Source of the DNA: Astrobacterium formosum
Lineage (GTDB): Bacteria > Pseudomonadota > Alphaproteobacteria > Rhizobiales > Xanthobacteraceae
DNA length: 64,000 nt
NCBI GenBank assembly: GCA_030848545.1
Contig: JAVDCA010000024.1
Location: 51,938 to 115,937, forward strand
Direction: 5' to 3'
Each line of letters begins with the position of its first letter. Position 1 is the stretch's first letter. The translations under genes and the position numbers were made by a program. Of this stretch, positions 1 through 8,344 are shown piece after piece. Under the pieces are notes generated by a model. That model saw only the letters and a list, made by a program, of their open reading frames with translations. It did not search any database and had not been told where the DNA came from.

Positions 1-1
1 C

Positions 2-346
2 GGCACCATCATGGCGACGACCGCGTCCTATCCGGGCTTTCCGGAACGCATCGAGATCACCGGCGACAAGGCGACTGCCCTGATGGCCGGCACCGGGCTT
101 GAGGTCGCCCATCACGACGGCCGCGTGACCCGGTTCGAGCCCGATCCGTCGGCGGGCGGTACCGGTGCCGATCCGATGGCGTTCCCGCACGACTGGCACC
201 GTGCCGTGATCGCCGACTTCTTCGATGCGGTCGAGCAGGGCAGGGCGCCGGCGATCAGCGGCCGCGAAGCCCTGAAGGTGCACCGGCTGATCGATGCGCT
301 GCTGGAGGCGGCGGAGAGCGGCCACAGGACGGTCGTCAAGGCCTAG
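2..346 (+). CDS. Gfo/Idh/MocA family oxidoreductase, C-terminal part (5' end outside window)
   Basis: Only the last 115 or so codons are present; the frame is open through the left edge, so the ATG at 11 is unlikely to be the true start. The C-terminal segment with FPHDWHRAVIADFFDAVEQG and the following GREALKVHRLIDALLEAA helix is typical of the tail of NAD(P)-dependent Gfo/Idh/MocA sugar or inositol dehydrogenases, where the substrate domain ends with a conserved helix packing against the Rossmann domain. The nucleotide-binding N-terminus is not in the window, so substrate cannot be inferred. It converges on the minus-strand lyase-like gene that ends 50 bp downstream. Confidence 0.75.
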   Translation, partial: GTIMATTASYPGFPERIEITGDKATALMAGTGLEVAHHDGRVTRFEPDPSAGGTGADPMAFPHDWHRAVIADFFDAVEQGRAPAISGREALKVHRLIDALLEAAESGHRTVVKA

Positions 347-396
347 CCGTCTGCTGAAAGCACCGCCTTCTTGAAAGACGGAAGCGGCCCTGCCGG

Positions 397-1272
397 TCAA
401 GCGCCGGCACGCCCGCAGGCGGCCTCGTGCACCGCGAGGATACGGGTCAGGCTGCGCAGGACCGGCTTTTCGATCAGCTTGCCCTCGAACACGAGCAGTC
501 CGCCGCCGCAGTCGGCCCATGCGGCCAGCACCCGCCGGGCATGGGCGACGCTGGCCTCATCGGGCGCGAACACGGTGTTGAGGTCCGCGATCTGCTTGGG
601 ATGGATCGCGCCCTTGCCGCAGAAGCCGAGTTCGGCCGCGAGCTCGGCCTCGCGCAGCATTCCTTCGCGGTCGTCGAGGTCGAGATACGGCACGTCGATC
701 ACGTCGATACCCGCCATGGCGGCGGCGTGGACGGTGCGCGAGCGCGCATATTGCAGCGCCATCCAGGTCGACTTGCAGCGCAGATCGGCCGCCATGTCGA
801 CGCCGCCGAAGAACAAGGCATCGATCCGCTCGCTGGCGCGCGCGATCTCGGTTGCGGCTTCCAGGGCTTCGTTGGTCTCGATGATCACGTGCAGGCGGGT
901 TGGCAGCCTGTATTCGGCAAGGAGGTCGGCGAGGTTGCTAACCTCGTCGGGGCCCTTCACCTTGGGCAGCATCACCGCCGCAATGGGGGCGGGGGCTTCG
1001 AGAAGCGCCTGCACGTCGCGCATGCCGTCGGTGGTGCGCAGGCAGTTCATGCGGATGATGCGCTCGACCCGCTGCGGCCCCGGGGCGACGGGCAGCGCCG
1101 AGAAGGCCGTCCGGCGCGCCGCCTCCTTGTCCTTCGGCGCGATGGCGTCTTCCAGGTCGACACAGACGATGTCGGTCCCGCTCGCCAGGGCCTTGGGGAA
1201 CATGTCCGGCCGATTGCCGGGAGCGAAGATGAAACTGCGTCTGGCGCGGACGATGGGTTCGCTCGTCGACAC
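397..1272 (-). CDS. HpcH/HpaI aldolase / citrate lyase beta-like protein (CitE family)
   Basis: A 291-residue TIM-barrel protein of the CitE/malyl-CoA lyase family. Visible landmarks are RSFIFAPGNRPDMFPKAL near the N-terminus (CoA/phosphate-binding Arg), CVDLEDAIAPKDK, the VMLPKVKGPDEV strand, and IIETNEAL followed by FFGGVDMAADL, which carry the acidic metal ligands. Family members cleave or make C-C bonds of 3-hydroxyacyl-CoA or 2-oxo acids; stand-alone CitE-like proteins of this length are not part of the citrate lyase alpha/beta/gamma complex, and no such subunits are nearby. It is the last gene of the minus-strand dmsA-dmsB-torD run, 29 bp after the chaperone gene. Its functional link to a molybdoenzyme operon is unclear. 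Substrate unknown. Confidence 0.85.
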   Translation of the reverse strand: MSTSEPIVRARRSFIFAPGNRPDMFPKALASGTDIVCVDLEDAIAPKDKEAARRTAFSALPVAPGPQRVERIIRMNCLRTTDGMRDVQALLEAPAPIAAVMLPKVKGPDEVSNLADLLAEYRLPTRLHVIIETNEALEAATEIARASERIDALFFGGVDMAADLRCKSTWMALQYARSRTVHAAAMAGIDVIDVPYLDLDDREGMLREAELAAELGFCGKGAIHPKQIADLNTVFAPDEASVAHARRVLAAWADCGGGLLVFEGKLIEKPVLRSLTRILAVHEAACGRAGA

Positions 1273-1301
1273 GATTTCTCTCCACTCTGGTTGCCGGCCG
1301 T

Positions 1302-1955
1302 TCAGCGGCTCGCTTGCGCAGTCTCAAGATGCGTCGGCAGGCCCGCGAGCGTGCCGGTGCACAACAGGGCGACGCCCCGGTAGAGGTCCGAGCGGGCGTG
1401 CTCCGCCACCTCGGCGAGACAGGCGGGAGCCCAGCGGGCGAGATGCTGGTCGAGGAATTGAACGGCCGCTTCGACATGGCGCCGGGCGGCGTCGGCCTCG
1501 CGAGCGCGGGCGTGGTCGGCGGCACGGGCAAGCAATGCCGCAATGAAGGCGAGCTCGTAGGCGAGATGATCGGACGGCTCGCTGCCGGCGCCGGGACACT
1601 CGAAGCCGAAGCGGTTGAAATCCTGCTCGACGGCCGCGGTGCAGTCGGCAAACAGCAGCCGCTCTTCGGTGGTCCACACCGATTCCCACATGGGCACCGG
1701 AGCCTCCGGTCCGATGAACAGGGCGGTGTTGTCCTCCTCGATCATGGCAAGGCGATCGCCGTCGAGGCCGGCGAGGGCGCGGTCCACGAGTTCCAGTCCC
1801 GGCGGGCGATCGCCGTCGACGCCGGGCACGGGCCAGGACTGGAACATGCGCTCCTGCGCGCATCGGCGCAGGAGGTCCGCGTCCACGCCGGGGCGCAGGA
1901 CGCGGGCGAAGAAGCCGAAGGCAACGCTGCAGGCGATCAGGAGATCATCGTTCAT
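1302..1955 (-). CDS. TorD/DmsD family molybdoenzyme chaperone
   Basis: A 217-residue all-helical protein of the TorD/DmsD (NarJ-like) family. The block MWESVWTTEERLLFADCTAA followed by SDHLAYELAFIAALLARAAD matches the conserved helices of this family (the E..DHLA.EL motif). Such proteins bind the twin-arginine signal of their partner reductase and hold it for molybdopterin insertion before Tat export. Its place directly behind dmsA-dmsB, 49 bp after dmsB, makes the DmsA-like protein the obvious client. Cytoplasmic, no signal peptide. Family and role confident; the partner is inferred from context. Confidence 0.85.
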   Translation of the reverse strand: MNDDLLIACSVAFGFFARVLRPGVDADLLRRCAQERMFQSWPVPGVDGDRPPGLELVDRALAGLDGDRLAMIEEDNTALFIGPEAPVPMWESVWTTEERLLFADCTAAVEQDFNRFGFECPGAGSEPSDHLAYELAFIAALLARAADHARAREADAARRHVEAAVQFLDQHLARWAPACLAEVAEHARSDLYRGVALLCTGTLAGLPTHLETAQASR

Positions 1956-2004
1956 GGCCGATACGTACGGGCAACGCCCCGTACGATCAATGGTGATCGA
2001 TGAG

Positions 2005-2637
2005 CTAAATCTCCTCCGGATTGACCACCGCGCCGGCCTTGGATCCGATCGGCTTGGCGGTGCGGCCGGGCTTCACCAGAAGGTTCGGCCTGGTGATCGA
2101 CGGATCGGGGAGCGGTGCCACGTGGACCGCCATTTGGGCCGCCTCACCGAAGCGCTTCTTGAGGTCGTCATATTCGCCGAAGCTCAGGGAGCGCGTCACG
2201 CAGGCCGAAACGCAGGCCGGCGGTTTGCCGTCCGCGAGAAGATCCTGGCAGAAGTCGCACTTGCTCGCCTTCTTGAGGGCGGCGTTGAACTGCGGCGCCT
2301 GATAAGGGCAGGCCATGACGCAGTTCTTGCAGCCGTTGCACTTCTGCTGGTCGATCACGACGATGCCGGACGCGTTCTTGGTGATCGCGCCGGTGGGGCA
2401 CACCTTGAGGCAGGCGGGGTCCTCGCAGTGATTGCAGCCGACCGAAGCGTAGTAGGCGAACACGTCCTGGGTGAAGGTGCCGTCGGTGGCCTTCTTCCAT
2501 GAACCGCCGGCATATTCGGACACCCGGCGCCATTTGATGCCGTCGGGCAGGTCGTTCTTGTCCTTGCAGGCGATCATGCAGGTCTTGCAGCCGATGCAGG
2601 TCGACAGGTCGATGTGGAAAGCGGGACGCTTCATCAT
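2005..2637 (-). CDS. dmsB: DMSO reductase iron-sulfur subunit B
   Basis: A 210-residue ferredoxin-like subunit with four cysteine clusters: CIGCKTCMIACK at the N-terminus, CNHCEDPACLKVCP, CNGCKNCVMACP, and CDFCQ..CVSAC near residue 140. This is the DmsB/NrfC pattern that holds four [4Fe-4S] clusters and passes electrons from the quinol side to the molybdenum subunit. The gene begins 24 bp after dmsA ends, with the chaperone gene behind it, so the three are almost certainly co-transcribed. In the classical enzyme DmsB sits between DmsA and the membrane anchor DmsC; no anchor gene is found here. Confidence 0.92.
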   Translation of the reverse strand: MMKRPAFHIDLSTCIGCKTCMIACKDKNDLPDGIKWRRVSEYAGGSWKKATDGTFTQDVFAYYASVGCNHCEDPACLKVCPTGAITKNASGIVVIDQQKCNGCKNCVMACPYQAPQFNAALKKASKCDFCQDLLADGKPPACVSACVTRSLSFGEYDDLKKRFGEAAQMAVHVAPLPDPSITRPNLLVKPGRTAKPIGSKAGAVVNPEEI

Positions 2638-2661
2638 GGCGATATCCTTCGAACCTGGCCT

Positions 2662-5079
2662 TTAGGCCCTGGCGACCTGCACGAGGACGGAATGCTGTGG
2701 GTTGCCCTTGGCGAGCGGGCTCGGCCGATGGGTGGTGAGCACGTTGGAGCAGCCGCCCTTGTCGCCCTTCTTGCCGTCGCGCTGATACCAGGCGCCCTGC
2801 GGCAGAAGCACGACGCCGGGCATGACGCGCTCGGTGACCTTGGCCTTGGTGACGCTGGTGCCGTGTTCGTTGAACACCTTGACGGGGTCGCCGTGACGGA
2901 TCTTGCGCGTCTTGGCGTCGATCGGATTGATCCACAGTTGCTGCGGCGCCGCCTCCTTGACCCACGGCACGTTGCCCCAGGTGGAATGGGTGCGCTGCTT
3001 GTAGTGGAAGTCGACCATCTGCAACGGATACTTCTTCGCTTTCGGATCGGCGTGGTGGTCGAAGTCGGGCGTGTATTCCGGGATCGCCGGGATGCGCTCG
3101 CCCTTGGGCAATTGCCAGGACTTGTTGATGTCCCACAGCCGCTTGGAGAAGACCTCGATCTTGCCCGACGGCGTCGCCAGCTTGTTGGCGTCCGGGTTGT
3201 CGCGGAAGGCCTTGTAGGCGACGAACGGGGCGCCCGGATTCTTCGCCTTGTAGACGCCCATGGCCCACGCCTCGTCGAGTGTCTTGGGCAGGCCGGGGAT
3301 CTTCTCGCGCGACTTGTCCAGAATCAGTTGCAGCCACTGGTCGCGGGTCTTGCCTTCGGTGAACTTGTCGCCGATGCCGAGCCGGCCGGCGAGATCGGCA
3401 CAGATCGTGTAGACGTCGCGGCATTCGAACATGGGCGTGATCGCCTGCTGGGTGAACGCCACGAACGCCATCTCGCTGACGAACGACGAGACCGTGAAGT
3501 CGTTCTCCTCGAAATTGGTGGTGCCGGGCAACAGCACGTCGGCGAAGCGGGCGCTCGCCGTCATGTGGTTGTCGATCACCACGATCATCTCGCATTTCTT
3601 GTCGTCGCGCAGGATCTCGGCCGTCTTGTTGACGTCGGAGTGTTGGTTGATCAACGCATTGCCGGCGTAGTTCCATAGGAACTTGATCGGTGCCTTGAGC
3701 TTGTCGGTACCGCGCACGCCGTCGCGCGTCGCCGTCATTTCCTGGCCGCGCAGGATGGCGTCGGTCCACAGGAAGAAGGAGATCGAGTCCTTGATCGGAT
3801 TGGTCAGGACGGGAAGCGTCGCCAGCGGCAGTCCGTAACCGGACTCACGGGCGCCGGAGCCGCCGCCCGGTATGCCGACATTGCCGGTCAGGATCGCCAG
3901 CATGGCGATGGCGCGGGCGGTATCCTCGCCATTGCCGTGCCGCTGCGGACCCCAACCCTGGCTGATGCAGCACGGCTTGGCGTCGCCGATCTGGTGCGCC
4001 AGTTTGACGATCCGTTCGGTCGGGATGGCGGTGATCTTCGACGCCCACGCCGGCGTCTTGGCCTGGCGGTCGGGGCCAAGGCCGAGGATGTAGGACTTGT
4101 AGGACGAATTGGCCGGAATCCCTTCCGGCAGGTGGGCGTCGTCGAAGCCGACGCTGTACTTATCGAGGAAGGCTTGGTCGACCTTGTTCTCGGTGATGAG
4201 CACGTGGGCGATCGCCGCGCACAGGGCGCCGTCGGTGCCGGGCCGGATCGGGATCCATTCGTCGGCCAACGCCGCGGTGTCGGTGAAGAACGGATCGATG
4301 ACGATCAGCGGGAATTTGGACGTCTGGCGCACGTGCACCAGGTCGTTGACGATGCCGGCGCCGCTCATGCGCGTCGCCGCCGGATTGTTGCCGAACATCA
4401 CGACCAGCTTGGAATTGGCCATATCGGCGATCGCCTGGCCGAAGCCGGCGCCGTAGAGATACGGCATCGCGGTGGTGATCTGGGCCGTCGAATAGGTGTT
4501 GTAGTGGTTGAGATAGCCGCCGAAGCAGTTCATCAGACGTGCGATGGCGGACTGGCCGGGCGGCCACGACTTCGACACCGTGCCGCCGAGCTGGCCGGTG
4601 GCGTAGTGGAGATAGATCGCCTCGTTGCCGTAGCGTGCCTTGACGTCCTTGAGCTTGCCGGCGATGAGGTCGAGCGCCTCGTCCCACGAGGCGCGGCGGA
4701 ATTTGCCTTCGCCGCGCACGCCGGTGCGGATCATCGGATATTTCAGCCGGTCGGGCGCATAGACGCGCTGGCGCAGCGCGCGGCCGCGCAGGCAGGCGCG
4801 GATCTGGTGATTGCCATACTCGTCGTTGCCGCTGTCGTCGGTGCTCATACGGACGATCTTGCCGTCGACGACGTGAGCCTTGACGACGCAGCGGCTGCCA
4901 CAATTGACCATGCAGGACTGGGTGATGATCTTGGTGCCCGCCGCGGCGGCCCGGGCCGGCGTCACTGCCGACAATATCCCGGCACCGTCGCCAAGCATGC
5001 CCAGGCCCCCGAGAGCCGTTCCCCATTTGAGGACGGTGCGACGGTCGACCCCGATCGATTGCGGGCTCTTTTTCTGCAT
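2662..5079 (-). CDS. dmsA: DMSO reductase-type molybdopterin oxidoreductase, catalytic subunit A (Tat-exported)
   Basis: An 805-residue catalytic subunit, close in pattern to E. coli DmsA/YnfE. The N-terminus has a twin-arginine signal (DRRTVLKWG) with a hydrophobic stretch and cleavage near ARAAAAG. Next come the Fe-S cysteines (CMVNCGSRC and ACLRGRALRQ), the molybdopterin region VVMFGNNPAATRMSG, and GWGPQRHGNGEDTARA. I chose the ATG at 5079 over the frame-open ATG at 5112 because a GGGAG ribosome-binding site lies 7 nt upstream and the signal peptide then has normal length. It is first in the dmsA-dmsB-torD-citE-like operon. Physiological substrate (DMSO, TMAO or another S-/N-oxide) cannot be read from sequence alone. 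Confidence 0.93.
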   Translation of the reverse strand: MQKKSPQSIGVDRRTVLKWGTALGGLGMLGDGAGILSAVTPARAAAAGTKIITQSCMVNCGSRCVVKAHVVDGKIVRMSTDDSGNDEYGNHQIRACLRGRALRQRVYAPDRLKYPMIRTGVRGEGKFRRASWDEALDLIAGKLKDVKARYGNEAIYLHYATGQLGGTVSKSWPPGQSAIARLMNCFGGYLNHYNTYSTAQITTAMPYLYGAGFGQAIADMANSKLVVMFGNNPAATRMSGAGIVNDLVHVRQTSKFPLIVIDPFFTDTAALADEWIPIRPGTDGALCAAIAHVLITENKVDQAFLDKYSVGFDDAHLPEGIPANSSYKSYILGLGPDRQAKTPAWASKITAIPTERIVKLAHQIGDAKPCCISQGWGPQRHGNGEDTARAIAMLAILTGNVGIPGGGSGARESGYGLPLATLPVLTNPIKDSISFFLWTDAILRGQEMTATRDGVRGTDKLKAPIKFLWNYAGNALINQHSDVNKTAEILRDDKKCEMIVVIDNHMTASARFADVLLPGTTNFEENDFTVSSFVSEMAFVAFTQQAITPMFECRDVYTICADLAGRLGIGDKFTEGKTRDQWLQLILDKSREKIPGLPKTLDEAWAMGVYKAKNPGAPFVAYKAFRDNPDANKLATPSGKIEVFSKRLWDINKSWQLPKGERIPAIPEYTPDFDHHADPKAKKYPLQMVDFHYKQRTHSTWGNVPWVKEAAPQQLWINPIDAKTRKIRHGDPVKVFNEHGTSVTKAKVTERVMPGVVLLPQGAWYQRDGKKGDKGGCSNVLTTHRPSPLAKGNPQHSVLVQVARA

Positions 5080-5142
5080 GGCGGCACTCCCAATTCGCAC
5101 GTGCGCGTGCACGAAGACTCACTGGAAGAATAACAATTAAAA

Positions 5143-5157
5143 TCTGTGCAGGACAGA
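5143..5157. promoter_or_regulatory. Inverted repeat upstream of dmsA (possible operator)
   Basis: TCTGT-GCAGG-ACAGA: two 5-bp arms around a 5-bp spacer, 64 bp before the dmsA start in the AT-rich promoter segment. Position suits a transcription-factor site; no known consensus matched. Confidence 0.3.
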
Positions 5158-5201
5158 TAATGGTTGTAAGGAGTAATACGTTAAAACACGCTACGTAATA
5201 A

Positions 5202-5214
5202 TAACTCTGAGTTA
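5202..5214. promoter_or_regulatory. Perfect 13-bp palindrome upstream of dmsA (possible operator)
   Basis: TAACTC-T-GAGTTA is a perfect odd-centred palindrome, about 120 bp before the dmsA start and within the AT-rich stretch. It could bind a dimeric regulator of the reductase operon. No regulator is assigned. Confidence 0.35.
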
Positions 5215-5612
5215 ATTTGCTGTATTATCGTGGGGCATTTTCGTCACCGGAAAGCAACTCGGGAGTGATCGCGAAGTTCGCCCGAGGCCACGACGAATGC
5301 GGCTGGCCGCACAGACGGAAAGTCGTTGCCGAATCGGCTCTTGGCCAGAGGCGGCCGATCGGTGCGGCACACGCCCGCAATGCTCGTCACAGGCACCCTT
5401 CCGCTGCCGCCGCCGCCGTGAATTCGGGTGGTGCGCGATGTCGGATGTGCTGCGGCAGGCTGTCGCGGGCGCGCTTGACGAGCGGTTCAGGACCTGCATC
5501 GTTTACGGTCTCATGGGACGGCACGTCGCATCCTGATGCGTCCGACGCCGCCGCCGGCTTCTGGTGAACAGGGGTCCCGATCGCCTCGGCCGGACAGAGG
5601 TGAGGCTCGCGT

Positions 5613-6350
5613 GTGGCAAAACTGAAGAAGATCAAGACGGAATCGCTGCGTTCCAAAGTCTACATGCAGTTGAAATCGCGACTGATGCAGGGGGTTTGGA
5701 AGATCGGCGAAAGGCTGCCTTCGGAAAACGAGTTTTGCGAAACCTTGGGCGTGAGCCGTGTGACGGTACGTGCCGCGATCCAGCAGCTTGAGATCCTCGG
5801 CCTCGTCGAGACCCGTCATGGCGGCGGCACCTTCGTGCGTGATTTTTCCACGATCGACGCCATGGATACGCTGCACCCGATGATTCAGGTGCGGGAAAAC
5901 CACGACATCATCACAGTCCTCGAGTATCGCAAGATCATCGAGAAGGGCACGATCGGTCTCGTCGTGTCCAAATTGACCGACAAGGATATCGAATACTTCG
6001 AGAAGACTTACAGTCTGATGCTCAAATACGATCGGACGGGAGAGCGCGAGAAGCAGGCGAACGCCGATCATGCGTTTCACTACCGGCTGGCGCAGATCGC
6101 ACAGAACGCGATCATCCTGAAGGTCTACGAGATCATCAAGGTGATCATGTCGGCGACGATGATCGACATCGTCGGACTTCTCGGCACGGAGATCGGCTTG
6201 CGCTACCACCGCATGCTGATCGATGCCCTCAAGAAGCGCGACAAGGCGCTGTGCGAATCCCTCATGGAGGCGCACATCGAGGAAACCATCCAGGCCGTGC
6301 TGCGCGCGTCGCACCAGGTCCACGGCCAACGCGCCATGGCGCCCAAGTAG
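5613..6350 (+). CDS. GntR-family transcriptional regulator, FadR/FCD subfamily
   Basis: A 245-residue regulator with an N-terminal winged helix-turn-helix (about residues 10-78: RLPSENEFCETLGVSRVTVR, then GLVETRHGGGTFV) and an all-helical FCD ligand domain (YRKIIEKGTIGLV, then HAFHYRLAQIAQN, with His-rich metal/ligand positions). The start is GTG at 5613, preceded by AGAGGTGAG. FCD members usually respond to carboxylates or sugar acids made by the pathway they control. The gene lies just upstream of the TRAP transporter genes. FadR-type TTGT/ACAA operators lie before dctP (6622-6638) and between the dehydrogenase genes (10987-11003), so it most likely controls that whole block. Confidence 0.9.
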   Translation: MAKLKKIKTESLRSKVYMQLKSRLMQGVWKIGERLPSENEFCETLGVSRVTVRAAIQQLEILGLVETRHGGGTFVRDFSTIDAMDTLHPMIQVRENHDIITVLEYRKIIEKGTIGLVVSKLTDKDIEYFEKTYSLMLKYDRTGEREKQANADHAFHYRLAQIAQNAIILKVYEIIKVIMSATMIDIVGLLGTEIGLRYHRMLIDALKKRDKALCESLMEAHIEETIQAVLRASHQVHGQRAMAPK

Positions 6351-6670
6351 ACTGCCTGCGCAGGTAGATTGTCTGCCCAAGTCGACGGCCTGGCGAGGCG
6401 TCGCAGGGGTCCAGAACGCAAGCGCCTGCCGGCGGCCACGGGCCGCACCCCATTACATACCTCGTTTGCGCAGATTCATGCGACCTGATGCAAACAGGCG
6501 CGCCCAAGTGTTTCGTGCCGATGTCTTTTCGCCGGCCGAAGGTGACCGCAGCGGGACGAGCCCTCTAGGTATTTCAGCAAGTAGACAGCGCGGCGCCGGT
6601 ATGGGCTAATTTGGGGCCCCCAACTTGTATCATGACTTACGACAGCCAGGCCCTTCATCAGGAGGAGTGC
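6351..6670. other. Intergenic region before the TRAP transporter operon
   Basis: 320 bp with no coherent gene. Just after the regulator gene lies a near-palindrome around CCTGCGCAGG (about 6353-6368). The distal end holds the operator-like site at 6622-6638 and the strong AGGAGG ribosome-binding site of dctP. The dctP promoter should lie between about 6540 and 6640. Confidence 0.6.
6622..6638. promoter_or_regulatory. Candidate GntR/FCD operator before dctP
   Basis: AACTTGTATCATGACTT. The left 9 bases are identical to the perfect palindrome AACTTGTATTACAAGTT at 10987-11003, and the right half is a degenerate version. It sits 33 bp upstream of the dctP start. The TTGT...ACAA core is the usual form for FadR-subfamily GntR proteins, one of which is encoded 270 bp upstream. 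Confidence 0.5.
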
Positions 6671-7759
6671 ATGAGAAAGCTGCTCAACGTCGTGCTCGGG
6701 TTCGCGCTGGCCGTGGTCGTCGGTTCGGCCGCACTCGCACAGACGAGCAAATCCGCCGTCACCCTGCGCGATACGGCGCCCAAGGTGAAGGCCGACTACA
6801 CCATCCGGCTCGCTTATTACGACGCCGCCACTTGGCCGGCGATGGCACAGAATCCGCTTCCCGAACATGCGTTCGCTCTCGTCTTCAAGAGCATGGTCGA
6901 GGCCAACAGCAACGGCAAGATCGCCGTCGAACTGTTCCCCGGCAACGCCCTCGGCGACACCAAGGCGACCATGGAAATGGCCCGCTCCGGTTCGATCGAG
7001 ATGGTGATCACCACCGGCACGCTGGCGAGCTTGTACCCGCAGGTGCAGGTCATCTTCCTGCCCTACGTCTTCAAGTCCGACGAGATCGCCTGGTGGTTCT
7101 TCGACCAGAGCCAGATGTGGAAGGACATGACGGCCGAGATCGAGAAGAAGACCGGCCTCAAGATGCTCGCCGTCGGCCAGAACGGCACCCGTCACTTCAC
7201 CAACAACAAGCGTCCGGTGAAGACCCCGGCCGACATGAAGGGCATCAAGTTCCGCGTCATGCAGTCGCCCATCTACGTCAAGATGGTCGAGGCCATGGGC
7301 GCGCAGGCGACCCCGCTGGCGTCCGGCGAAATCTACACCGCCTGCCAGACCGGCGTCGTCGACGGCCAGGAAAACCCGATCTGGAACATCGCCGCCAACA
7401 AGTGGAACGAAGTCCAGAAGTACATCACGCTCGACGGTCACACCTGGAGCGAGAACTTCGTCACCATCAATGCGGCGTGGTTCAACAAGCTGCCGAAAGA
7501 GCACCAGCACACGATCAAGGTCGCGGCCTATAACGCCCAGGCCGCCGATCGCGCCGCCGAAGCGCTGGCGTCGCGCGTGCTCGACTTCGAAGCCATCAAG
7601 AAGAGCATGGAAATCTACGTTCCGACCACGGCCGAACTCGAGCAGTTCAAGGCCGCCTCGCAGCCGACCTACGAGTGGCTGCGCAAGGAAGTCGGCAACG
7701 AAGTGGTCGACAAGTTCCTCGCCACCGTCAAGGAAGGCGAGAAAGTCTTCGGCTACTGA
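6671..7759 (+). CDS. dctP: TRAP transporter substrate-binding protein (DctP family)
   Basis: A 362-residue periplasmic solute-binding protein. The signal peptide covers about residues 1-23 (hydrophobic core, cleavage after SAALA). DctP-family landmarks are LFPGNALGDTKATMEMARSG, the KGIKFRVMQSPIYVKMVEAM segment carrying the Arg that usually binds a ligand carboxylate, and TGVVDGQENPIWNI. I use the ATG at 6671 because AGGAGG lies 7 nt upstream and the signal peptide starts there; the frame is open from 6611. First gene of the dctP-dctQ-dctM operon. Ligand not determinable; the downstream sugar-type enzymes suggest a polyol, sugar or sugar acid. Confidence 0.92.
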   Translation: MRKLLNVVLGFALAVVVGSAALAQTSKSAVTLRDTAPKVKADYTIRLAYYDAATWPAMAQNPLPEHAFALVFKSMVEANSNGKIAVELFPGNALGDTKATMEMARSGSIEMVITTGTLASLYPQVQVIFLPYVFKSDEIAWWFFDQSQMWKDMTAEIEKKTGLKMLAVGQNGTRHFTNNKRPVKTPADMKGIKFRVMQSPIYVKMVEAMGAQATPLASGEIYTACQTGVVDGQENPIWNIAANKWNEVQKYITLDGHTWSENFVTINAAWFNKLPKEHQHTIKVAAYNAQAADRAAEALASRVLDFEAIKKSMEIYVPTTAELEQFKAASQPTYEWLRKEVGNEVVDKFLATVKEGEKVFGY

Positions 7760-7772
7760 TAAGCCCATGAGC

Positions 7773-7811
7773 GGCTCTCCCGGCGCCCCCCGTCGCCGGG
7801 AGAGCCTTTTT
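7773..7811 (+). terminator. Rho-independent terminator/attenuator between dctP and dctQ
   Basis: A perfect 13-bp GC-rich stem (7773-7785 with 7794-7806), 8-nt loop, then TTTTT. It lies between the binding-protein and permease genes, as in many binding-protein transport operons, and would let dctP mRNA accumulate above the permease mRNA. Confidence 0.85.
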
Positions 7812-7834
7812 GCGCAGCCACAGGGGAAACTCCC

Positions 7835-8332
7835 ATGAAACTCCTCGGACTGTTGAGCGACATCTGCGAGAAGGTCGCCATCGCGGTCGCCGCCCTGCTT
7901 CTCGTCGCCGTGTTCTGCCTGGTGTTCGGCGGCGTCGTCCTGCGCATGACCGGCCACAATTTCTCGATGTCCGAGGAGCTGTCGCGCTGGGGACTGGTCA
8001 GCATCTGCTTCATGGGCGCGAGCGCGGCCCTCAAGCAGAAGATGCACGTCGCCGTCAACATGCTGGTCGACCTGCTGCCGCTGTCCGTGGGCAAGATCGT
8101 GGTGACGATCTCCTACGTCCTGGTCTTCGTCCTGCTCGTCTATTCGACCGGCTACAGCTGGAAGGCCGCCATGGGCGCCGAGGGTATGACGGGCGACATC
8201 GTGCCGATGTCGATGATGTGGGTGAAGCTCTCCCTGCCGATCGGCATGGGTATGATGATCGTGCACCTCGTGCACGGATTCCTGAAGATCTATTCGAGCC
8301 CGGACATCGACACGATCCGGATCGGGACCTGA
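7835..8332 (+). CDS. dctQ: TRAP transporter small permease (DctQ family)
   Basis: A 165-residue integral membrane protein with four predicted membrane helices: about 13-35, 45-65 (around WGLVSICFMGASAALKQKMH), 85-108 and 125-148. The motif SRWGLVSICFMGASAALK is the usual DctQ signature between helices 1 and 2. It pairs with the large permease to form the membrane part of the TRAP carrier, energised by a Na+ or H+ gradient. It follows dctP after a terminator-like hairpin, and dctM starts 12 bp downstream. Confidence 0.9.
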   Translation: MKLLGLLSDICEKVAIAVAALLLVAVFCLVFGGVVLRMTGHNFSMSEELSRWGLVSICFMGASAALKQKMHVAVNMLVDLLPLSVGKIVVTISYVLVFVLLVYSTGYSWKAAMGAEGMTGDIVPMSMMWVKLSLPIGMGMMIVHLVHGFLKIYSSPDIDTIRIGT

Positions 8333-8344
8333 GGAGACGCCGTC

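Larger units (their letters stand above)
5080..5612. other. Divergent intergenic region between dmsA and the GntR regulator gene
   Basis: About 530 bp without a convincing gene. The part next to dmsA (about 5125-5235) is markedly AT-rich for this genome and should hold the dmsA promoter. It contains two small palindromes, reported separately. I looked for an FNR/FixK-type site (TTGAT-N4-ATCAA) and found none. The remainder up to the regulator gene is ordinary high-GC sequence with only short incoherent frames. Confidence 0.6.

Noticed and set aside
2168..3769. 533-codon minus-strand frame spanning the dmsA-dmsB junction
   Set aside because: Out-of-frame reading of dmsA and dmsB, Arg/Gln-rich and without motifs.
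5080..5230. FNR/FixK box for dmsA
   Set aside because: No TTGAT-N4-ATCAA or close variant was found; only unrelated palindromes.
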